A stretch of 64,000 nucleotides of DNA from Neobacillus sp. SuZ13 (GCF_030123365.1 NZ_CP126107.1:729501-793500), one strand, 5' to 3'; counted from the stretch's first letter, positions 46,366-56,625 are shown. Numbers and translations are program-made. Notes: generated by a model from the letters alone, not told the origin.

Positions 46366-47982
46366 ATGAATGTTTGGGAGCAATTATATAATCCATTGAG
46401 TAACATTTGGTTGTCAGCTATTATAGCTGCCATTCCTATAGTTTTTTTTATTGTAATGCTGACAGTTTTTAAATTAAAAGGCTATATTGCAGGACTCTAC
46501 AGCATCATTGTAGCAGGAATTGTTGCAGTCTTCATTTATAAAATGCCTATTATATTAGTTTTGTTGTCTGCTGCATATGGAGCTTTAGCCGGTATATGGC
46601 CGGTAGCATCGATTGTGTTTGCTGCTATTTTCCTTTATAAAATAACCGTAAAAACAGGTAAATTCTCAATAATAGAAAATAGTATATCTTTTATTACAGC
46701 CGACCAAAGATTGCAAGTTCTTATAGTAGCCTTTTCATTCGGAGCATTTTTGGAGGGAGCTGCAGGATTTGGAGCACCTGTTGCGATAACAGCAGCCATT
46801 TTAGTAGGACTTGGATTTAGTCCTATATATGCAGCAAGTCTTTGTTTGATTGCAAACATTGCTGGTGGTGCATATGGAGCAATGGGTATTCCAGTAACTG
46901 TTCCCTCACTCCTTACAGGTTTAGATGGTCTTGTTGTTGGAAGATATACGGCATTGGTCATTCCCGTATTAAGTATTGTAGTTGCATTCTTACTAATATT
47001 TATCATTGATGGGTTGAAGGGGATTAGACAAACATTCCCGGCAATATTAGTAAGTGGTGTTTCATTTGGACTTACACAGGCAATAGTTCTAACTTTCTTA
47101 GGTGCTGAACTTGCAGACATCTTTGCTGCAATTGTGAGCTTAGTAGCACTAGCCCTATTTTTACAAGTGTGGAAACCGAAAGAGATTTTCCGTGTAAATA
47201 AAGAGAAGACGGTAGATAGGCAGGTTAAGTACTCTTTTGGAATGATTGCTTATGCTTGGATGCCATTTGTATTTTTAACCCTATGTGTTACTTTGTTTAA
47301 TTTATCATTTTTCAAAAATTTATTTATACCTGGCGGCCCTTTAGAAAAGTTAGTCTTATTGCTGCCCATTCCAGGATTAAACAACACAGTCATCAAGCAT
47401 GCACCAATCGTTCCGCAAGATACACCATATGCTGCAGTATTTAAATTAGATTTATTTTCATCTACTACAACAGCTATTGTCATAACGATCATTGTTGCAA
47501 GCATTCTTTTTCGCTGCAGCAGCAAACTGCTGAGAGATACTGCAAAAGAAACAGCAAAAGAGTTATTGTCACCAGTGCTAACGATTTGTAGTGTACTTGC
47601 ATTTGCTTACATTTGTACTTACTCTGGTATGTCATCAACACTCGGTTTAGCATTTGCTTCAACAGGTGAAGTATTTCCATTATTCTCCCCAGTGCTAGGG
47701 TGGTTAGGAGTATTTTTAACAGGCAGTGTTGTAAACAGTGGATCCTTATTTGCGCCACTTCAATCTGTCACCGCTTCACAAATTGGCATAGCACCTGAAA
47801 CAATGGTTGCTGTCAATGTTATGGGTGGGACAATGGCCAAAATGATTTCACCACAATCTATCGCTGTTGCAGCCGCAGCAGTTGGAATAGCAGGAAAAGA
47901 AAGTGAATTATTTAAAGTGACAATTAAATATAGCTTAGGTTTACTTGGTGTAATTGGAATAATTAGCTGGTTAATATTTTAA
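46366..47982 (+). CDS. lctP: L-lactate permease
   Basis: A 538-residue LctP-family transporter with 12 or more helices. FGAFLEGAAGFGAPVAITAA and the C-terminal segment MVAVNVMGGTMAKMISPQSI are diagnostic. It moves lactate with protons across the membrane. ATG 46366 follows CTGGGAGTTGAACAGC; a TTG three codons earlier overlaps that site. ldh follows 30 bp later. The pair is preceded by two Rex boxes, the same arrangement as the B. subtilis ldh-lctP locus but in reversed gene order. Confidence 0.95.
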   Translation: MNVWEQLYNPLSNIWLSAIIAAIPIVFFIVMLTVFKLKGYIAGLYSIIVAGIVAVFIYKMPIILVLLSAAYGALAGIWPVASIVFAAIFLYKITVKTGKFSIIENSISFITADQRLQVLIVAFSFGAFLEGAAGFGAPVAITAAILVGLGFSPIYAASLCLIANIAGGAYGAMGIPVTVPSLLTGLDGLVVGRYTALVIPVLSIVVAFLLIFIIDGLKGIRQTFPAILVSGVSFGLTQAIVLTFLGAELADIFAAIVSLVALALFLQVWKPKEIFRVNKEKTVDRQVKYSFGMIAYAWMPFVFLTLCVTLFNLSFFKNLFIPGGPLEKLVLLLPIPGLNNTVIKHAPIVPQDTPYAAVFKLDLFSSTTTAIVITIIVASILFRCSSKLLRDTAKETAKELLSPVLTICSVLAFAYICTYSGMSSTLGLAFASTGEVFPLFSPVLGWLGVFLTGSVVNSGSLFAPLQSVTASQIGIAPETMVAVNVMGGTMAKMISPQSIAVAAAAVGIAGKESELFKVTIKYSLGLLGVIGIISWLIF

Positions 47983-48960
<978 letters not shown>

Positions 48961-49230
48961 TGAATTGAAGTACAGCCACTTTTTATTAAGTTAAAGAAAT
49001 ACGATCACAGTATTACTAAAGGGGAAATTTATTTTAGAAATAACCTCATTTATCTATGTTACGGTGAACCGTACCATGAGTTAGATAATAAAATAATTAA
49101 TATTTAGGTAAACACCACTACACCGTTCTATCTGCCATCATCACCCAAGCCATGTGGAGTGCGTAAACAAATATTAATAAAAATTTGCGGGTTACAGAAA
49201 ATAACCATTATCATTATAAAAACAATTTAT
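48961..49230. other. Gene-free region after ldh with palindromes
   Basis: No convincing gene. It contains a palindrome TACGGTGAACCGTA (49060-49073) flanked by further pairing bases, and a Fur-like site at 49200-49218 that matches the 19-bp Fur consensus at 15 positions when read on the minus strand. Neither is adjacent to a matching gene. Confidence 0.4.
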
Positions 49231-49277
49231 AAAAAGATCCTCTATTTTTAAGAAAAATAGAGGATCTTTTTATTTTC
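49231..49277 (+). terminator. Strong terminator
   Basis: A 19-bp perfect stem (49231-49249 with 49253-49271) containing GATCCTCTATT, followed by TATTTT. It probably ends the lctP-ldh transcript and isolates the helicase gene. Confidence 0.9.
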
Positions 49278-49345
49278 CCAATTATATTGTACAATTTTGG
49301 TATATCCAATAAATAACATATAAGAAATAAGCAGGGGAAGTTTAA

Positions 49346-52168
49346 ATGGAAGCAACTGAAAAGAAACTTATCGTTAATTCAGATAAAGGCAATTTGTTAA
49401 GAGAATTAGTGAAGGCGATGAACGAGTGTGAGCGGTTTTATTTTAGTGTTGCGTTCATTAATTTTAGTGGGCTGCAGCTGCTGCTGGATCCGTTAAAGGA
49501 AGCAGAGAAAAAGGGAATTAAAGGTAAGATTATCACATCTACCTATCTAAACTTCACTGATGCTAAGGCTTTAGAGAAAATCAGAGAGTTTAATAACGTT
49601 GAGCTGAAAGTGTTTGTTACTGATAAAGAGATTGGTTTCCATACTAAGGCATACATATTTGAATACCGTGATAGCTATAAGGTCATTATCGGCTCATCTA
49701 ATATTACACAAAGTGCTCTAAAAAGTAATATTGAATGGAATGTTGAGATCATTACGAAAGAAAATGGTCGATTTATTCAAGATGTCTTGAAGGAATACGA
49801 TTATCTCTGGAATATGAGTGAGGATGCTGATCAGGACTTTATTAATCGATATGAAGAATTTTTGGCGAGCTTTAAGCAAACTCAAAGAACCCACCAAATG
49901 ATTTATGAAAACAAACAATATATTGTTCCCAATAGAATGCAAAAGCGCGCAACAGAGAATTTAGAGAGACTTAGAAGCTTTGGCGAGAAAAAGGCCCTTG
50001 TCATTGCCGCAACCGGAACAGGTAAAACCTATATGTCGGCATTTGATGTAAAGAGTTTTAAACCTAGAAAACTCCTGTTCATCGTACATAGAGAAGAGAT
50101 CTTGAAAAAAGCAAAAGATACTTTTGAAATGCTTCTTCCTAATGATGGCATCACCTTTGGATTACTTACAGGTAATCACAAACAGAAATATGTAGATTAT
50201 ATGTTTGCAACGATCCAAACAATCTCAAAATGCTATGAGGAATTTGAAAAAGATGAATTCGATTATTTAATCATTGATGAGGCCCATCATGCCACTAGTC
50301 CAACTTATCAATCTGTCTTAAACTATTTTGAGCCAAAGTTTACTTTAGGGATGACAGCAACTCCTGAACGCAGTGATGGTTATAATGTTTTTGATCTTTT
50401 TGATAATAATGTGGCTTTAGAGGTACGATTGCACGAAGCACTAGAGGATGAGTTGGTCATTCCGTTTCACTATTTTGGCATCACCGATATTGAAGGCATC
50501 GATTTAAGTGATGTGGATATTGATGATATCACCGAAATTACCAAGAGGTTGAAGGTCAATGAACGTGTTGATTTTATCATTGAGAAAATGGATTTCTATG
50601 GACATGATGGTGACAAAAGAAAAGGCCTAGGCTTTTGTGTCAGTATTGAACATGCACAGTATATGGCTAGTGAATTTAATAAGAGGGGCTATAAAAGTGT
50701 GTGTCTGTATGGTGCGGATTCACCTGAAACCCGTGAACGATATATTAATCGATTAGAGAATGACAATGATGAGTTAGAATTTATTTTTACAGTGGATATC
50801 TTTAATGAGGGTGTGGATATTCCTTCTGTTAATACTGTCCTAATGTTAAGACCGACAAACTCTCCCGTTGTCTTTATTCAACAGCTTGGTCGGGGATTAC
50901 GAAAGCATGGTAATAAGGAATTCCTAACAGTCCTTGATTTTATCGGAAACCATAATAAAACATTTCTGATTGCATTGGCCTTGAATGGGAGTCGTTACTA
51001 TGATAAAGAAAGTTTAAAAGTAGCAGTTGCAACTGGATTTGCCAATATTCCAGGGTGTACTCATATCCAAATGGACAAGATCTCAGAGGAAAGGATTTTG
51101 GCTCAGATTGATAAAGAAAACTTCAATTCAATGAAGTATTTGAAGGAAGAGTATTTCGAATTTAAGAAGCTTAATCAGGGGCGAATTCCTTATTTACTGT
51201 TGGATTATCTGAAATACGATGGAGCACCCGACCCTCTTAGATTTATAACGGGAAAAAATAATATATATATTTATTTACAATTTGTAGCTAAAGTAGAGAA
51301 GGATGAACATTTAAAAAGTCTGTTACTGGATGAGTCTTTTGAGGGGGTCCTGAAGGAATTATCAAGTAAGCTTCCGCTAAAGAGGATATATGAGTTTGCA
51401 ATCGTTCGGTACTTGGTAGAGCACGAGGAAATTGACCTAGAAAAAGCTAAGTATCAAATTCTAAAGATGATCAATGATGTGGATGACGATAGTATTTTGC
51501 ATGCTTTTGAGTGCTTGAATCAAAATTACTATGATAGTGTTCAGATTAAAAATAAGCCTAAGTTAATGCACTATAGCAATGGTAAACTAGTTAAGACACC
51601 TCTTTTTAAAGAAGTACTAGAAAATGAAGATTATCGGAAGTATATTGAGGATATCATCACCTATGGAATTTTTCGCTACGAAAAGGAATTCAAAGGTGAA
51701 TATTACGGAGTTCCTCACTTTAAACTTTATGAACAATATCAAATGGTAGACGCGGCTTTACTATCGAATTATCGGAAAATCCATAGTTCTTTCAGGGGCT
51801 CCGGTTTACTGGCAAATGGGAACGAGTATTTCCTTTTCATTGACTTACATAAAGAAGAGGATGTAAAGGAAAGTATAAACTACAAGGATAAATTTATTAG
51901 CCCCTATGAGTTCCAATGGCAGTCGGTGAATAGTACTACCCAGCAGTCCGAACGAGGTAAGAATATTATCTTTAATAAGCGGCGCGGAGTAAATCTCCAC
52001 TTATTTATTCGAAAATATAGAGAGATCGATGGAAAAACCGAACCGTATATTTATATTGGGAAAGGGAATTCTATTTCCTTCGAAGGAGATAAGCCAATTA
52101 CTGTCATCATGGAATTAGAGAATGAAGTTCCTGCACCTTTATATACTGAGTTTACAAAAAAAGTATAG
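49346..52168 (+). CDS. PLD nuclease-like / SF2 helicase / DUF3427 protein
   Basis: A 940-residue multidomain protein. Residues about 10-150 form a phospholipase D-like domain (HTK at 99-101 and GSSN at 116-119, one HxK...N set). A superfamily 2 helicase follows with AATGTGKT (221-228), IIDEAHH (DEAH at 311-314) and the C-terminal helicase motif QQLGRGLRK. The last part (about 690-935) matches DUF3427, with KDKFISPYEFQWQS and GVNLHLFIRKYREIDGK. Such proteins resemble restriction or repair helicases; a single PLD half site suggests dimerisation for cleavage. GCAGGGGAAGTTTAA precedes the ATG. It is alone on its strand, convergent with a MutT-type gene. A defence or DNA repair role is inference. 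Confidence 0.9.
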   Translation: MEATEKKLIVNSDKGNLLRELVKAMNECERFYFSVAFINFSGLQLLLDPLKEAEKKGIKGKIITSTYLNFTDAKALEKIREFNNVELKVFVTDKEIGFHTKAYIFEYRDSYKVIIGSSNITQSALKSNIEWNVEIITKENGRFIQDVLKEYDYLWNMSEDADQDFINRYEEFLASFKQTQRTHQMIYENKQYIVPNRMQKRATENLERLRSFGEKKALVIAATGTGKTYMSAFDVKSFKPRKLLFIVHREEILKKAKDTFEMLLPNDGITFGLLTGNHKQKYVDYMFATIQTISKCYEEFEKDEFDYLIIDEAHHATSPTYQSVLNYFEPKFTLGMTATPERSDGYNVFDLFDNNVALEVRLHEALEDELVIPFHYFGITDIEGIDLSDVDIDDITEITKRLKVNERVDFIIEKMDFYGHDGDKRKGLGFCVSIEHAQYMASEFNKRGYKSVCLYGADSPETRERYINRLENDNDELEFIFTVDIFNEGVDIPSVNTVLMLRPTNSPVVFIQQLGRGLRKHGNKEFLTVLDFIGNHNKTFLIALALNGSRYYDKESLKVAVATGFANIPGCTHIQMDKISEERILAQIDKENFNSMKYLKEEYFEFKKLNQGRIPYLLLDYLKYDGAPDPLRFITGKNNIYIYLQFVAKVEKDEHLKSLLLDESFEGVLKELSSKLPLKRIYEFAIVRYLVEHEEIDLEKAKYQILKMINDVDDDSILHAFECLNQNYYDSVQIKNKPKLMHYSNGKLVKTPLFKEVLENEDYRKYIEDIITYGIFRYEKEFKGEYYGVPHFKLYEQYQMVDAALLSNYRKIHSSFRGSGLLANGNEYFLFIDLHKEEDVKESINYKDKFISPYEFQWQSVNSTTQQSERGKNIIFNKRRGVNLHLFIRKYREIDGKTEPYIYIGKGNSISFEGDKPITVIMELENEVPAPLYTEFTKKV

Positions 52169-52196
52169 TCTTCTCATATCGAGAAGACTATTTTTC
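52165..52196. terminator. Bidirectional terminator between helicase and NUDIX genes
   Basis: ATAGTCTTCTC / GAGAAGACTAT with loop ATATC, overlapping the helicase stop codon and running into five T; it also overlaps the end of the convergent gene. Confidence 0.85.
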
Positions 52197-52586
52197 TTGG
52201 ATTAATTGCTCAACTGCTGGAACATCCGCCGGTGCCCACTTTAGCGAATTTAAGTTTTCCCGTTTTAACCAGATTAACTTTGAATGCTCACTTGACGTCG
52301 GTGTTCCCTCAACTACTCTACATTTAATTGAGATCAAATTAATAATAAATGTATCGTATTCGTGGGTGTTGTCATTAAAGACCTCTTTGAATGTTTCAAC
52401 CTTACAGTCTAGCTCTTCATCAATTTCTCTTTCAAGCGCTGAGAAAATGTCTTCATTTGCCTCCACTTTACCTCCAGGAAACTCCCACATATTTGGAATC
52501 GACATTTCTGGAGATCTTAGAGCGCACAGAATTTCTTGCTGTTCGTTTTCGATAATGGCAGCAACAACTTTTACAAGCTTTTTCAA
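52188..52586 (-). CDS. MutT-type NUDIX hydrolase
   Basis: A 132-residue NUDIX protein, like (deoxy)nucleoside triphosphate pyrophosphohydrolases. It begins KKLVKVVAAIIENEQQEILC. The NUDIX box runs from GGKVEANEDIFSALEREIDE to EL, with the catalytic glutamates of REIDEEL. It would sanitise oxidised or modified nucleotides. TTG 52586 is the best start because AGGAGGG lies five bases before it; the frame upstream lacks conservation. It faces the helicase gene tail to tail. A degenerate second copy of its 5' end lies at 54045-54121. Confidence 0.9.
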   Translation of the reverse strand: MKKLVKVVAAIIENEQQEILCALRSPEMSIPNMWEFPGGKVEANEDIFSALEREIDEELDCKVETFKEVFNDNTHEYDTFIINLISIKCRVVEGTPTSSEHSKLIWLKRENLNSLKWAPADVPAVEQLIQEK

Positions 52587-52742
52587 GATAACCCTCCTAT
52601 ACATTTCACTAGCCAATATAATACCACTTTTGGTGGTTAGATGCTGCATTGGTTGATTTTTTTATAACTATTCTTTTCCAAAATTGACTCTAAACAAAAT
52701 TCTCATTAACATAAAGTTAATACATTATAGGGGACTGATAGG

Positions 52743-52847
52743 ATAAAAAAGGTTGGAATTGTTGGCGGTATTGGACCTGAAGCAACAGTAGATTATTACG
52801 TATATTTGTTACTGAAGTATTCTTGGCCGGATTATAAAAAAACGTAA
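52743..52847 (+). pseudogene. Aspartate/glutamate racemase 5' remnant
   Basis: The frame KKVGIVGGIGPEATVDYY is the N-terminus of aspartate/glutamate racemases. The expected ATG is ATA at 52743 and the frame ends after 34 codons at 52847. The catalytic cysteines are lost with the rest of the gene. Confidence 0.8.
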
Positions 52848-52877
52848 GGCAAGTTAGTTTAGAACTACTCAAGTTAA

Positions 52878-53475
52878 TCAATGATGTTTCTTTAAAAAGC
52901 TTAACATTTCTTTGAAGGCATTTTGGGAGGATTCATTATTAAATTTAGAAGAGTATGGGTCACTAAATCCGTGTTGTCCCTTAAATTTATGGATCTCGAT
53001 ATTTTTTTGAGCAAGATTTGAAATTAATTGATTCACATGAAAGGATGGTTCCTCCTCCGGAAAGAATAAAACCGTAGGGCATTGCGGCACTATCTGTTGG
53101 TAATTTCTAATTCTAGAACCATAATACGCCACGACCCCATCCAGACAGTCTTCCTCACTGCACAACCAAGAAACAGTTGCTCCAACGCTAAATCCAATCA
53201 AATATATTTTTTTCGTACTCATTTTTAACGTCTAACAATAGATTCTTTATTTTGCGTACAGCTTCAGAGAAACCTACATTTTTCATGAAATGTAGGTAGG
53301 CAATTTCCTCTTCAGAGTAATTAAAAGGTTGTTCTCCCTCTAATAGGTTCGGGCAAATCACATCAAAATCCTGTTTTGATAATAAATTACAAAAGTTCTC
53401 CATATGTTGATTAATGCCGTAGATTTCGTGTATGACAATAATCAGATGACTTGAATTCTTCAGTATTTGCAGCAT
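52878..53475 (-). pseudogene. Frameshifted dienelactone hydrolase-family gene
   Basis: Two overlapping frames together make one alpha/beta hydrolase of about 200 residues. The first (from ATG 53475 after AAGGGGGATGTG) carries LIIVIHEIYGINQHMENFCN. The second has the nucleophile elbow IGFSVGATVSW, with serine where dienelactone hydrolases usually have cysteine, and the catalytic histidine in GQHGFSD. They join at a run of seven A (complement at about 53209-53215): one A fewer restores a continuous frame. It is either a recent frameshift mutation, a sequencing error or slippage on the A tract. It is 32 bp downstream of the DUF523 gene, probably one operon. Confidence 0.8.
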
Positions 53476-53507
53476 CACATCCCCCTTGAAATCAGAAGCC
53501 TCCAAGT

Positions 53508-53966
53508 TTAAAGAAAGGTTTCCGCAAATTGTTCCTCAGAAATCACTTTAAATTCATTTCTTTTTAGTAATGCAGAAGTAACTCCCATTCCCTCTATCTT
53601 TTTACTAATAAATTTGCCGTTATAAATCATTGAACTGCCGCAGGACGGGCTGTTTTCCTTAAGAACCACAATAGTCGCATTTATTTCTTTCGCTTTTTCT
53701 AGAGCAGCATAGGGTCCGTTTAGGTAAAGCTGCGTAACATCTTTTCCTGTTTGATCCATTACTTTAGCCTTTCCATCCAGTACATCTTCTCCGTTGCCAC
53801 CAATGATTTCAGCAGGCTCTCGTGGCGTTGAAAAGCCGCCAAGTAATTCTGGACAAATTGTAATAGCTTTATTTTTTTCTACTAGTTTCCTAATTTTATT
53901 ATTTAAACTATGTGTTCCGTTATATCGCACTTCCAAACCTGCTAAACACGAACTCACCAATATCAT
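53508..53966 (-). CDS. DUF523 family protein
   Basis: A 152-residue DUF523 protein. It starts ILVSSCLAGLEVRYNG and contains CPELLGGFSTPREPAEI and KENSPSCGSSMIYNG; the conserved cysteines suggest metal or iron-sulfur binding. The family is widespread and uncharacterised. AAGGAGGTTAGTAA precedes the ATG. It is followed by the frameshifted hydrolase on the same strand. Confidence 0.9.
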   Translation of the reverse strand: MILVSSCLAGLEVRYNGTHSLNNKIRKLVEKNKAITICPELLGGFSTPREPAEIIGGNGEDVLDGKAKVMDQTGKDVTQLYLNGPYAALEKAKEINATIVVLKENSPSCGSSMIYNGKFISKKIEGMGVTSALLKRNEFKVISEEQFAETFL

Positions 53967-54044
53967 TTACTAACCTCCTTCAAAATTGTAAAGGATTGCA
54001 TTTAACGGTGTATCGATGCTAAAGACGGAGTGGCGGCGGCTTCT

Positions 54045-54121
54045 CCTATGTTGTTTAACGCGTATAAAATTTCTTGCCGTTCGTTTTCAATAATAGCGGC
54101 AACGACTTAGAGTTTTTTCAA
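54045..54121 (-). pseudogene. Degenerate copy of the 5' end of a mutT-type gene
   Basis: The minus strand reads TTG, then KKL, a stop, then VVAAIIENERQEILYAL, with GGAGG upstream. It resembles the first 25 codons of the NUDIX gene at 52586 at both DNA and protein level. It has an in-frame TAA and no NUDIX box. It is a relic of a duplication or of a second NUDIX gene. Confidence 0.75.
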
Positions 54122-54164
54122 TGTAAACCTCCTTGCTGGATTTTCTTCGCCCTGGTGCAGATAG

Positions 54165-54773
54165 TTATTTGTTATGTCCAATATATTGAAATGAGTGAAT
54201 ATGAGTTTTCGTAAGATCAATGACTTCTTGGATAAAATCTGCTGGCGTTTCTTTGAAGCCATTTTGGATCCAAGTATGAAGGAGACCATAAAAGCCATAG
54301 GCTGTATAACGTTTAAAATAATCCATATTAACTGGGATATTGTTGATGGTTTCGAAAATAAATTGTTCTTTATAGATTTTTAAGATTGTTTGAGGGAACC
54401 GTGTATGCAATCCTGGTAGCGTGTCATCGTAGTTTATTAATGTAAAAAAACTTTGGTTTTTATAGATGTAAGAAACGATATTAAAAGATGGCGCATTTAG
54501 CTTAGCTGTATTAACCTTTTGACCAGGTACATAGGCTTTGCCAACTGAAGCCTCTAACCCTTGAAGCATGGAAACAAGTAAATCCTCAGCTAATTCAATT
54601 TTATCTGTGTAATGGATATAAAAGGTACTACGATTATAAGCGGCGTAATCGACAAGGTCTTTTACAGTAACGGAATGGTACCCATTCTCTTTTATGAGTT
54701 CAATCAATGCTTGTTTTAAATGCGCTTTTGTCCGATTTTGTCGTTGAGACGTCGTATTTTGTTCATTATTCAT
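54165..54773 (-). CDS. TetR-family regulator
   Basis: A 202-residue TetR protein: helix-turn-helix in VTVKDLVDYAAYNRSTFYIH (residues 35-54) and a C-terminal domain of the TetR_C type found in DhaS-like regulators (FKRYTAYGFYGLLHTWIQNG). AGGAAGGTTTTTTC precedes the ATG. It is divergent from the short-chain dehydrogenase genes, with a perfect 25-bp palindromic site between them. It probably represses both directions. Confidence 0.92.
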   Translation of the reverse strand: MNNEQNTTSQRQNRTKAHLKQALIELIKENGYHSVTVKDLVDYAAYNRSTFYIHYTDKIELAEDLLVSMLQGLEASVGKAYVPGQKVNTAKLNAPSFNIVSYIYKNQSFFTLINYDDTLPGLHTRFPQTILKIYKEQFIFETINNIPVNMDYFKRYTAYGFYGLLHTWIQNGFKETPADFIQEVIDLTKTHIHSFQYIGHNK

Positions 54774-54807
54774 GAAAAAACCTTCCTCAATATAGACAGA
54801 TTTAGCA

Positions 54808-54832
54808 TAAGTGTCTAGTCAGTAGACACTTA
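54808..54832. promoter_or_regulatory. TetR operator, perfect 10-bp arms
   Basis: TAAGTGTCTA and TAGACACTTA surround GTCAG. It begins 35 bp upstream of the regulator's start codon and lies between it and the dehydrogenase genes. Confidence 0.8.
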
Positions 54833-54850
54833 ATGATATCTTAATGCTTG

Positions 54851-54889
54851 TTAATTGTGAACAAAATAGTACAATTTAATTGTGAACAA
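54851..54889. repeat. 14-bp direct repeat upstream of the dehydrogenase gene
   Basis: TTAATTGTGAACAA occurs at 54851-54864 and again at 54876-54889, 25 bp apart (about two and a half helical turns). Tandem spacing suggests a dimeric activator site, but no regulator is assigned. Confidence 0.5.
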
Positions 54890-54970
54890 TAAAGCACAGA
54901 TAATAGATATATGTATTATTTTTCTCTAGAATGTGCTAAAGAATTCTTGATACTACGAGGAGGATTTAGG

Positions 54971-55708
54971 ATGGGAAAATTACAAGACAAAGTAGCTGTG
55001 ATAACCGGTGGAGCATCTGGTATTGGGGCAGCAACAGCACGTTTATTTGTTTCAGAGGGAGCCAAAGTGGTTCTTGTTGATTTAAATGAGGAAAAAGGAA
55101 AAGCATTTGAGGCAGAACTGAAGGCGCTTAATGCCGAAGCTCTTTTTATAAAAGCAAATATTACGAGTGAAGAAGAAGTTGCAAATATCTTTAAACAAAC
55201 CGTTGAAACGTTCGGCAAGGTGGATGTAGTCTTCAATAATGCGGGTATTGGCCGTGTTCATCCTTCACATGAATTAGAGTATTCAGAATGGCGCAACACT
55301 GTAAATGTTGACTTAGATGGCGTTTTCTTAGTAGCACGTGAATCCATCCGAGAAATGTTAAAAACAGGCGGCGGTACGATTGTTAATACGGCATCTATGT
55401 ACGGTTGGGTTGGATCACCAGGTTCAGCAGCCTATAACGCGGCAAAAGGCGGCGTGATTAACTTAACTCGTTCCCTTGCACTTGAATATGCAGAACAAAA
55501 TATTCGTATTAACTCATTATGCCCTGGTTTTATTGACACACCAATTATTCCGGAAGAAAGCAAGCAAGCTTTAGCTGCAGTCACACCGATGAAACGTCTT
55601 GGTAAAGCGGAAGAAATGGCAAAAGCAGTATTATTCATGGCATCTGATGATTCTTCATTCATGACTGGTAATAGTTTGATTGTGGATGGCGGGTATACAG
55701 CGCAATAA
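54971..55708 (+). CDS. Short-chain dehydrogenase/reductase
   Basis: A 245-residue classical SDR. The cofactor motif VITGGASGIGAATARL is at about 10-25, NNAG near 88, and the catalytic Tyr-x-x-x-Lys is YNAAK. The acidic VLVDLNEE after the second strand predicts NAD(H) preference. ATG 54971 follows CGAGGAGGATTTAGG; the longer frame begins 20 codons upstream. It is the first of two SDR genes under the divergent TetR. The substrate is unknown. Confidence 0.9.
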   Translation: MGKLQDKVAVITGGASGIGAATARLFVSEGAKVVLVDLNEEKGKAFEAELKALNAEALFIKANITSEEEVANIFKQTVETFGKVDVVFNNAGIGRVHPSHELEYSEWRNTVNVDLDGVFLVARESIREMLKTGGGTIVNTASMYGWVGSPGSAAYNAAKGGVINLTRSLALEYAEQNIRINSLCPGFIDTPIIPEESKQALAAVTPMKRLGKAEEMAKAVLFMASDDSSFMTGNSLIVDGGYTAQ

Positions 55709-55839
55709 TAAATCGTGGGAACTAAGTAGGAAAGATGACATTCCATCGGTATATATCTTTAATATGAGATATTTTAATTAAAAACAATTAAAAAATACGC
55801 TTTAGACCTTGAAACAAAAACTAAGGGAGGAAATTTCCA

Positions 55840-56625
55840 ATGAGTAATCGTTTTGATGGAAAAGTTGTATTAATTACAGGTGCAGGTTCTGGTTTAGGAC
55901 AAGCCTCAGCCTTACAAGTAGTAAAAGAAGGAGCGAAACTTTCACTTGTTGATTTAAACGCTGCTTCATTAGAAGAAACAAAAAGCAAAGTTTTAGAAGT
56001 GGCACCAAAAGCAGAAATGCTGCTAATCACTGCGAATGTGGCAGATGAACAAGCAGTTGAACACTATGTAAATGAAACGGTTGAGAAATTTGGAAAAATC
56101 GATAGTTTCTTCAACAACGCAGGGATCGAAGGAAAACAAAACCTAACAGAAGATTTTGGCATTGATGAATTTCAAAAAGTTGTTAGTGTCAATTTAAATG
56201 GTGTGTTTTATGGAATGAAACACGTTTTGAAAGTCATGAGAGAACAAGGTTTTGGCTCTATTGTTAATACTGCTTCCGTTGGAGGTATTCGCGGAGTAGG
56301 AAACCAATCAGGTTATGCAGCTAGTAAGCACGGTGTGGTAGGTTTAACTAGAAACTCTGGAATTGAATATGGTCAATACGGAATCAGTATCAAAGCCATT
56401 GCACCAGGCGCAATCATGACACCAATGGTCGAAGGTTCATTAAAACAAATGGATCCAGATAACTGGGAAGAGGTAGGAAAACAATTTGTTCAGCCAAACC
56501 CAATGAAACGTTTTGGTAAACCAGAAGAAGTGGGCTATTTGGTAGCATTCCTCCTATCTGATCAAGCCAACTTCATCAACGCAGCTGTTATTCCAATTGA
56601 TGGTGGACAATCTTATAAATATTAA
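55840..56625 (+). CDS. Short-chain dehydrogenase/reductase
   Basis: A 261-residue classical SDR related to its neighbour. It shows VLITGAGSGLGQASALQ (10-26), NNAGIEG, the catalytic serine region NTASVGG and YAASK. SLVDLNAAS again suggests NAD(H). It lies 131 bp after the first SDR with its own ribosome site AAGGGAGGAAATTTCCA. The two may act in sequence on an alcohol or ketone; this is inference from pairing. Confidence 0.9.
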   Translation: MSNRFDGKVVLITGAGSGLGQASALQVVKEGAKLSLVDLNAASLEETKSKVLEVAPKAEMLLITANVADEQAVEHYVNETVEKFGKIDSFFNNAGIEGKQNLTEDFGIDEFQKVVSVNLNGVFYGMKHVLKVMREQGFGSIVNTASVGGIRGVGNQSGYAASKHGVVGLTRNSGIEYGQYGISIKAIAPGAIMTPMVEGSLKQMDPDNWEEVGKQFVQPNPMKRFGKPEEVGYLVAFLLSDQANFINAAVIPIDGGQSYKY

